DNA of 64,000 nucleotides from Enterobacteriaceae bacterium (GTDB lineage: Bacteria > Pseudomonadota > Gammaproteobacteria > Enterobacterales > Enterobacteriaceae): positions 1 through 64,000 of the forward strand of contig JAIRVT010000032.1 of NCBI GenBank assembly GCA_031253755.1, written 5' to 3'. Below are positions 59,901-64,000 of this stretch, piece after piece. Position 1 is the stretch's first letter; each line of letters begins with the position of its first letter. The notes under the pieces were generated by a model. It searched no databases and was not told the DNA's origin. It worked only from the letters and a program-made list of their open reading frames with translations. A program made the position numbers and the translations under genes.

Positions 59901-61314
59901 GACGTCAACTGAACAAACAGTAAAATTACTTTGGCAAAAAGTGCTTCCGAATCGAGTTATTGGACCTGAAGATAATTTCTTCAATATAGGAGGTCATTCA
60001 CTTTTAGCAACACAATTAGTGTATTTATTGCGCGAAAAATTTAATGTTGACTTTCCGCTGAAATTACTATTCAGAGCGCCTACTTTGAGTGATATGGCAA
60101 CTTCAGTTGACATTTATCTGAGTGAAGATAAAAAAATAAATAATGAAACGAAGAATTCATTTATTAACGATGCTTTAATTAAGTATGATTGGAATCATGG
60201 AAAAAAATTAAATTCATCAATAAAAATTGATATATTACTCACAGGTGCTACTGGTTTTTTAGGTGTTTATTTACTTCGTGCTTTACTACAGCAGATAAAA
60301 GGGAAAGTTATTTGTTTAGTCAGGGCAAACGATAAAAATGCAGGATTAAACCGTATAATAGAAAATGCTCATCACTATGGTATCAACTATGACATAGATT
60401 TCTCTCGTGTTGAAATTGTCGTGGGGAATATTGCCAAGAACAAATTTGATTTAACTGAGGCAGAATATAATTCATTATCAGAGAGGATATTTAAAGTATA
60501 TCATGTAGCGGCTCATATTAATTTTATCCTTCCATACGATTCTGTTAAAGGAACCAATGTCGATGGTATTGTGGAGATCATAAATTTTTGTTGTCACCAT
60601 GAATGTAAGAAGCTTGAATATATTTCAACTATTGCTGTATTTCCCCCAGATTATCCTAAACAACCAATAACGGAAGATAGCTTTCCAAACTACCCAGATT
60701 CACTCTCTATTGGCTATACTCAAAGTAAATGGGTGGCTGAGCAGTACGTACAGCAAGCCAGAGAACAAGGTGTTGATATCAATATTTACCGGATAGGACG
60801 TATATCCGGCGACAGTGTTACTGGGGCATGTCAGGAAGGTGATTTTTTATGGCTTCAAATTAAAAGTTTTATTCAAATGGGAATAACGCCATATCCTGAA
60901 TTACTACATACTGATTTATTACCTGTTGATTTTGTCAGCCAAGTCATTGTATCACTATCTATTGCACCTCTATCAGCTTCTAACAAGCTACATAGGCAGA
61001 AAACTTTCCATTTATTTCACCCGAAAGGTACTAATTTTAAACCAGCATATTTGGCAATAAAAAAAATGGGGTATGATATTACAACAAGTTCTGAATCTGA
61101 GTGGTTAGAAAAACTCGAACAAATGGTTGTTAATGGTGAGGAGGTAGCTCTGGGCTCATTAATTCATCTTTTTAAAGAAGATGCATTGAATATTGGTAAT
61201 AATATCTATAACAATCAGCGCACACACGAAGCCATTAAATTATTAGGCTTCGATTTTCCAGATATTGATGTAAAAACTTTCGAGAAATTAATTTGCCATT
61301 TTATGGGTAAATGA
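56956..61314 (+). CDS. npsB: NRPS: C-A-T-reductase (NpsB-like)
   Basis: A 1452-residue four-domain synthetase. Condensation (~15-440): HHIIVDA at 146-152. Adenylation (~465-960): YTSGSTGQPKG at 616-626, LYGPSESHV, YKSGDLVK, GRLDNQLKIRGFRIEP and SGKIDRKAL. Carrier: FFNIGGHSLLATQL with Ser1015. Terminal reductase (~1075-1452): NADPH motif LLTGATGFLG (from 1097), Tyr1254 and Lys1258 in YTQSK. It condenses the aryl acid with an amino acid and releases an aldehyde reductively, the step that makes pyrrolobenzodiazepines. The pocket read by eye, D-V-Q-Y-Y-T-L-V-C-K, differs from the proline code DVQLIAHVVK. Start follows GGAGGG. Confidence 0.9.
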   Translation: MGNKLFGIMAKNSLDNRTYIPSTPGQKGLWLLDQVLSQPDSYNVPLLIEIGTQLEHSLLEKAVTQFVEITPILRTHFIFKKEQLYQVIEQPYQVNIKHKILTVMDRPEEVIQQMAAKKYDLSKGPLFDICLIINESKQCWLACCFHHIIVDAPSVTIFIKNILQCYIQLIEKREFHYLKTSKNYLEFTLWQKNQLTKPEMSNMKTYWKEVLTPYPAMIDLPTDYPRKECKGTKAGYRDLNLSHDDSLKILEQAKALSMTPFMYMTMCWQFFLYRLSGQKDITTGIPFALRDNSDFEETVGYLVNTLPFRTHIDSYSTVSQFAISIRDQFIQAHLNKQLPLTDIVANTGQKFGLDHSVFQTLLVNIENANDAFQVFPFSVKITEQYLQSAKYDLTLFVEMGASHHVIIEFNAGLFTESTIQYWLELYKQIALCMGEQKEKTLGEVEILTLEEKSSIINRSSTPFIYMKNSCFIRDIEEYARIHPDNIALITHYGHWTYGWLEHRSNQLAEFMYKNYSVSAGSRVGLLLNRNEDSIAALLAVLKTGASYVPIDPGYPQERIEYMLRDAGVDCIITTSEFVIAISTTIHHIVLDEIVFTRNVNWQSIQRKPEDELYVIYTSGSTGQPKGVRLLNKTLSNLLTWQKENTICGESDCTLHYMSLSFDVSVQEIFGTLCTGGKLYIANEDERKDLHHLQNIIELNEIRRAYFPYVALQHLAQLTFTNKAQLPMLSEVYSTGEQLVLTSDIKYMFNANRRLINLYGPSESHVCSFYVMPTDISSWGDSASIGYPLPGFTMLILDEHKNMVPAGVAGELWIVSDFLSPGYHNKDHETNKRFLIEKWPNALSQHAYKSGDLVKLNANNLFTYLGRLDNQLKIRGFRIEPSEIESVINSLDGVKVSAVIGKEISAGNKILVAFIITTVPLERIELLTWLRNYLPDYMIPSEFIFLPNIPTTPSGKIDRKALHHIEIPNILNEIEKHNIDEILTSTEQTVKLLWQKVLPNRVIGPEDNFFNIGGHSLLATQLVYLLREKFNVDFPLKLLFRAPTLSDMATSVDIYLSEDKKINNETKNSFINDALIKYDWNHGKKLNSSIKIDILLTGATGFLGVYLLRALLQQIKGKVICLVRANDKNAGLNRIIENAHHYGINYDIDFSRVEIVVGNIAKNKFDLTEAEYNSLSERIFKVYHVAAHINFILPYDSVKGTNVDGIVEIINFCCHHECKKLEYISTIAVFPPDYPKQPITEDSFPNYPDSLSIGYTQSKWVAEQYVQQAREQGVDINIYRIGRISGDSVTGACQEGDFLWLQIKSFIQMGITPYPELLHTDLLPVDFVSQVIVSLSIAPLSASNKLHRQKTFHLFHPKGTNFKPAYLAIKKMGYDITTSSESEWLEKLEQMVVNGEEVALGSLIHLFKEDALNIGNNIYNNQRTHEAIKLLGFDFPDIDVKTFEKLICHFMGK

Positions 61315-61352
61315 TTTCGTTATATAAACCTGTACTTAACTAAGGAAAAATA

Positions 61353-61742
61353 ATGTTTAAATCGATATTCGACAAATATATAGATGCAGTTTTGGAGAAG
61401 TCACCAGCAAAACTGGCCGCGCTATTTTCTGATGATGGTATCCTTAAATTACCTTTTCGTACCAGTCGCGATATTATTCAAGGGCAACCACAGATACTTG
61501 AGCACTATTCAGCAAGTTTTGGTCAGGCACCGCTGATTTTTACTTCCGTTCAGGATATAGAACTGTATCCTACCCATAATCCTGATACTTTTATCGTTGA
61601 ATATCGCCTGAATGGTAAAACGTTGCCGGATAAAAAAGATTTTTATTGCCTGTATATTAATGTATTTAAATTAAGTAACGGTAAAATTAAAGCATTACAC
61701 GATTATGAAGATGTTCTTAATCGTAATAGCATTTTTGCTTGA
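61353..61742 (+). CDS. NTF2/SnoaL-like small protein in the NRPS operon
   Basis: This 129-residue protein has the cone-shaped alpha+beta NTF2-like fold signature: N-terminal helices KYIDAVLEKSPAKLAALFSD, DDGILKLPF, I-x-GQPQILEHY, then strands TFIVEYRLNG, DFYCLYINVFKLSNGKI and HDYEDVLN. The final strands resemble the SnoaL/PhzA-PhzB group. It starts 38 bases after npsB and reads in the same direction as marR. NTF2-like proteins act as isomerases, cyclases or ligand binders, so a role in cyclisation, product binding or shunting is possible but not shown. I do not recall it from the Klebsiella cluster. Confidence 0.7.
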   Translation: MFKSIFDKYIDAVLEKSPAKLAALFSDDGILKLPFRTSRDIIQGQPQILEHYSASFGQAPLIFTSVQDIELYPTHNPDTFIVEYRLNGKTLPDKKDFYCLYINVFKLSNGKIKALHDYEDVLNRNSIFA

Positions 61743-61768
61743 TTTTTATAGTTATTAATCGTAAATAA

Positions 61769-61805
61769 GTGGGCTTGCATTCACAGAATAAGTGAAAAAG
61801 TCCAC
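61769..61805 (+). promoter_or_regulatory. Dyad abutting the marR start (candidate operator / leader hairpin)
   Basis: TTCAC-agaataa-GTGAA (61780-61796) is a 17-base palindrome of MarR-operator size. It is nested in outer arms GTGGGCTT (61769-61776) and AAGTCCAC (61798-61805), which end directly at the ATG. As DNA it suits MarR autoregulation; as RNA it would fold the ribosome site into a hairpin. Confidence 0.5.
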
Positions 61806-62270
61806 ATGAAAATAGAAAATCAGCCTACAACAGACACGGCAGTGACACCTTTTGAAGAAGCGTTGGGTCTGCTTCAATGTGTCCTTGTTGCGAGAAGAAC
61901 GATGATAAACCCGGAAGGTCTTTCATGGGTGGAATACGATACTTTGCATTTACTTCGCCAACACCAAGCGATGAACCCTTCCGTCATTGGCGAAAAACTG
62001 GGTTTTACCCGCTCTAAAATATCCAAGATCCTGAAATTGCTAAAAGATAAGGAACTGATTCAACAAGAAGCGGGGAAATATGATAAACGTGAACAGGTCA
62101 CCCGATTAAGCCCGAAAGGGCTAACATTTTTGCAGCGTGCCGATTCCAGCCGGCGTGATATGGCTGATATCGTGGCGTCGAAAATGTCGCCGGGGGAGAT
62201 CGCGTTATTTACCGAGTTCTGCCAGCGTACCACCGATCTTTTGTCTGCACAGACACGTATTGAATATTAA
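61806..62270 (+). CDS. marR: MarR-family transcriptional regulator
   Basis: A 154-residue winged-helix regulator. N-terminal dimerisation helix EEALGLLQCVLVARRTM, helix-turn-helix region MNPSVIGEKLGFTRSKISKI, and wing LIQQEAGKYDKREQVTRLSPKG with the conserved Asp-Lys-Arg. MarR proteins repress their targets and release DNA on binding phenolic or aromatic ligands, which fits a cluster whose intermediates are hydroxyanthranilates. It ends the cluster; the same position is held by marR in the tilivalline cluster. The start is at 61806, with no free Shine-Dalgarno sequence. Confidence 0.9.
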   Translation: MKIENQPTTDTAVTPFEEALGLLQCVLVARRTMINPEGLSWVEYDTLHLLRQHQAMNPSVIGEKLGFTRSKISKILKLLKDKELIQQEAGKYDKREQVTRLSPKGLTFLQRADSSRRDMADIVASKMSPGEIALFTEFCQRTTDLLSAQTRIEY

Positions 62271-62291
62271 ATAGGCTTTCACGTCTGACGT

Positions 62292-62330
62292 AAAAAAAGC
62301 CTGCCAGTGAATTTCTGGCAGGCTTTTTTA
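62292..62330. terminator. Bidirectional terminator marR/adeP
   Basis: AAAAAAGCCTGCCAG-tgaattt-CTGGCAGGCTTTTTT: a 15-base-pair perfect stem with A and T runs, shared by the converging genes and marking the cluster's right boundary. Confidence 0.92.
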
Positions 62331-62348
62331 TCATAGCCAAAAATGTGT

Positions 62349-63686
62349 CTAGTGAGCGTCCACAAACACCATCTTCAGCACAAACAACACCGTGACAACA
62401 ATTACGCAAGGGCCGATTTCACGCCATCTTCCGGTGCCCAGTTTCATTGCGCAATAAGCAATAAAGCCCAATGCGATGCCTTCGGTAATGGAGAAACTGA
62501 ACGGCATCATGACAGCGGTGATAAATGCCGGTACGGATTCCGTCAGATCATGCCATTTAACCCGCGTCAGGCTGGATGTCATCAAAACACCCACATACAC
62601 TAATGCGCCTGATGTCGCGTAAGCCGGAACCATGCTGGCGAGCGGAGAAATAAACATCACCAGCAGGAACAAAATTCCGACGACCACGGCGGTTAACCCG
62701 GTGCGCCCGCCGACAGACACGCCAGAAGAACTCTCGACAAATGCGGTAACGGAAGAGGTTCCGACATAAGAGCCAACGACAGAGCTGAGGCTATCAACAT
62801 ACAACGCCTGATTCATGCGCGGAAATTTACCGTCGCTGTCAGCGATCCCGGCTTTGTCGGTTACACCAATCAACGTGCCGGACGAATCAAACAGGTTCAC
62901 CAGCATAAAGGAGAAAATCACCCCGATTAATGCGATATCCAGCGCACCTTTTACATCCACATTGCCGACAACGCTCATCACACTGGGCGGGAAGTCAAAA
63001 ATGCCATGATACTCCACATACCCCAGCATCAGGCCGATTCCGGTTGTGACCACAATGGAGAGCAGCACGGCGGCATGGAAATTGCGGGCGGCTAAAATGG
63101 CGATGATGAAAAAGCCCAGCGTGCCCAGCAGGACATTATGGTCAGCAAAATTACCGATAGAAACGATAGTTTCTGGATTCGGCACGATAATACCGGCATT
63201 TTTCAGCCCCATCATGGCAATAAACAGCCCGATACCGCTGGTGATGCCCACTCGCAGGCCGACGGGAATATTCGCTATCATCCAGTAGCGAATACGAAAA
63301 ATAGTCAGGATCAGTAGCCCGACCGCTCCCCAAAAAATCGCCCCCATCGCAACCTGCCAGGATATGCCCATCGCGCCGACAACGACAAAAGCGAAGAACG
63401 CATTCAGGCCCATTGCCGGTGCGACAGCCACGGGCAAATTGGCGATGATACCCATCATTATGCTGCCAAATGCCGCGATTACGCAGGTTGTTACAAATAC
63501 CGCTTTGATATCCATCCCGGCAACCGACAAAATTTGCGGATTGACAAAGACGATATAAACCATGGTCAGGAAGGTCGTCAGCCCGGCGATCATTTCGGTA
63601 CGCACTGTCGTGCCATGTTCATGTAATTTAAAAACGCGCTGAAGCAAACTCTGCCGATGTTCAGCGCCAGAATTAGGGGCACTCAT
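62349..63686 (-). CDS. adeP: Adenine permease (NCS2 family, AdeP/YieG)
   Basis: A 445-residue inner-membrane purine:proton symporter of the NCS2/AzgA-like group. Family motifs are TTFLTMVYIVFVNPQIL, ANLPVAVAPAMGLNAFFAF, IGVIFSFMLVNLFDSSGTLI and TSSVTAFVESSSGVSVGGRT. Length equals E. coli AdeP (445) and similarity extends end to end (MPFSFSITEGIALGFIAYC). It imports adenine for salvage. The upstream region does not show a clear PurR box. Confidence 0.93.
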   Translation of the reverse strand: MSAPNSGAEHRQSLLQRVFKLHEHGTTVRTEMIAGLTTFLTMVYIVFVNPQILSVAGMDIKAVFVTTCVIAAFGSIMMGIIANLPVAVAPAMGLNAFFAFVVVGAMGISWQVAMGAIFWGAVGLLILTIFRIRYWMIANIPVGLRVGITSGIGLFIAMMGLKNAGIIVPNPETIVSIGNFADHNVLLGTLGFFIIAILAARNFHAAVLLSIVVTTGIGLMLGYVEYHGIFDFPPSVMSVVGNVDVKGALDIALIGVIFSFMLVNLFDSSGTLIGVTDKAGIADSDGKFPRMNQALYVDSLSSVVGSYVGTSSVTAFVESSSGVSVGGRTGLTAVVVGILFLLVMFISPLASMVPAYATSGALVYVGVLMTSSLTRVKWHDLTESVPAFITAVMMPFSFSITEGIALGFIAYCAMKLGTGRWREIGPCVIVVTVLFVLKMVFVDAH

Positions 63687-63863
63687 TGATGTTTAATTCC
63701 TCAGAAGGTAAAGTTTTCGGCTTATCCTACAGGAAATTGTCATCAACCGTTATCCTGTCAAATGTGATCCTTTCTTTCTTTTTCCTTTTGATGGTATGAA
63801 TCCATGAAAAAAATAGATGACCAAGCTTGAATAAATATTTCAATCTTGATCATCTATAATGGG
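63687..63863. other. Upstream region of adeP
   Basis: AT-rich, no gene or clear operator seen; should hold the adeP promoter on the minus strand. Confidence 0.3.
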
Positions 63864-64000
63864 TTAAGGAAGAATAAATGATGCTTTTACTCCATAATCT
63901 GTTTCGGGTTGGAAGGTGATAACTTGTAATAAGTGTTGTTGTTTACAAATGACTTCTTTTCAATTTTCATGGAAAGAATCGCGTTATCTTTAGAAATTGC
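63864..64000 (-). pseudogene. C-terminal end of an unidentified gene, probably frameshifted
   Basis: On the minus strand one frame enters from the window edge (AISKDNAILSMKIEK). A neighbouring frame continues KEVICKQQHLLQV, ITFQPETDYGVKASFILP to TAA at 63864-63866. Both parts look protein-like and join at a run GAAAAGAAG near 63950, as expected from a one-base shift in a run of purines. Alternatively the first frame alone ends at 63887-63889. The family is not recognised. Confidence 0.3.

Overview
The window is a chromosomal segment of a gammaproteobacterium of the Morganellaceae, most likely Xenorhabdus (possibly Photorhabdus). Its core proteins are close to E. coli counterparts (dpp, glyQS, avtA, yidQR, yicG-ligB-gmk-rpoZ-spoT-trmH-recG, gltS, yicH, typA-glnALG-hemN-yihI). 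It also has AT-rich islands, dispersed short repeats, an IS110-family fragment and many eroded genes. The genus is an inference from gene content and from recalled reports of pyrrolobenzodiazepine-type clusters in Klebsiella oxytoca and Xenorhabdus.

Layout. 1-4.1 kb: accessory DNA with an IS110-type transposase end, a large AT-rich protein of unknown function with toroid-like ends, and remnants including a glutathione S-transferase tail. 4.1-6.5 kb: an M16-like protein without the zinc motif (yhjJ-like) and an HmsP/PdeK-like protein that has lost its GGDEF and EAL domains. 6.9-12.6 kb: the complete dipeptide ABC importer dppABCDF. 13.1-18.6 kb: tRNA-Pro(UGG), glySQ, tag and avtA. 19.3-33.2 kb: yidQ, yidR, yicG, ligB, gmk, rpoZ, spoT, a deleted trmH, recG, gltS and yicH. 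33.5-44.6 kb: yiiD(fabY), dtd, yihX, typA, the nitrogen-regulation operon glnA-glnL-glnG with visible NtrC sites and a sigma-54 promoter, hemN and yihI. 44.7-46.2 kb: a GT39-like membrane glycosyltransferase.

46.3-62.3 kb is the main accessory feature: a biosynthetic cluster matching the pyrrolobenzodiazepine (tilimycin/tilivalline) logic. An exporter (mfsX-like) and a UvrA-like protein (uvrX-like) read rightward. They converge on a leftward operon aroX-dhbX-icmX-adsX, which takes PEP plus erythrose-4-phosphate and then chorismate to 3-hydroxyanthranilate. Divergent from that operon are a two-protein NRPS (A-T and C-A-T-reductase), a small NTF2/SnoaL-like protein and a MarR regulator. The expected product is an anthranilate-amino-acid aldehyde that cyclises to a DNA-reactive imine or carbinolamine, which explains the DNA-repair-like UvrX and the exporter. 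Two points may make it differ from the known cluster: the amino-acid adenylation pocket read by eye is not the canonical proline code, and an NTF2-like gene sits between the NRPS and the regulator.

62.3-64 kb: the adenine permease adeP and the edge of another, apparently frameshifted, gene. Recurrent themes are reductive evolution (trmH, hmsP, GST, absent rbn and xanP) and a family of short repeats ending in TATACCC/GGGTATA, one of which lies at the truncation point of the HmsP-like gene.
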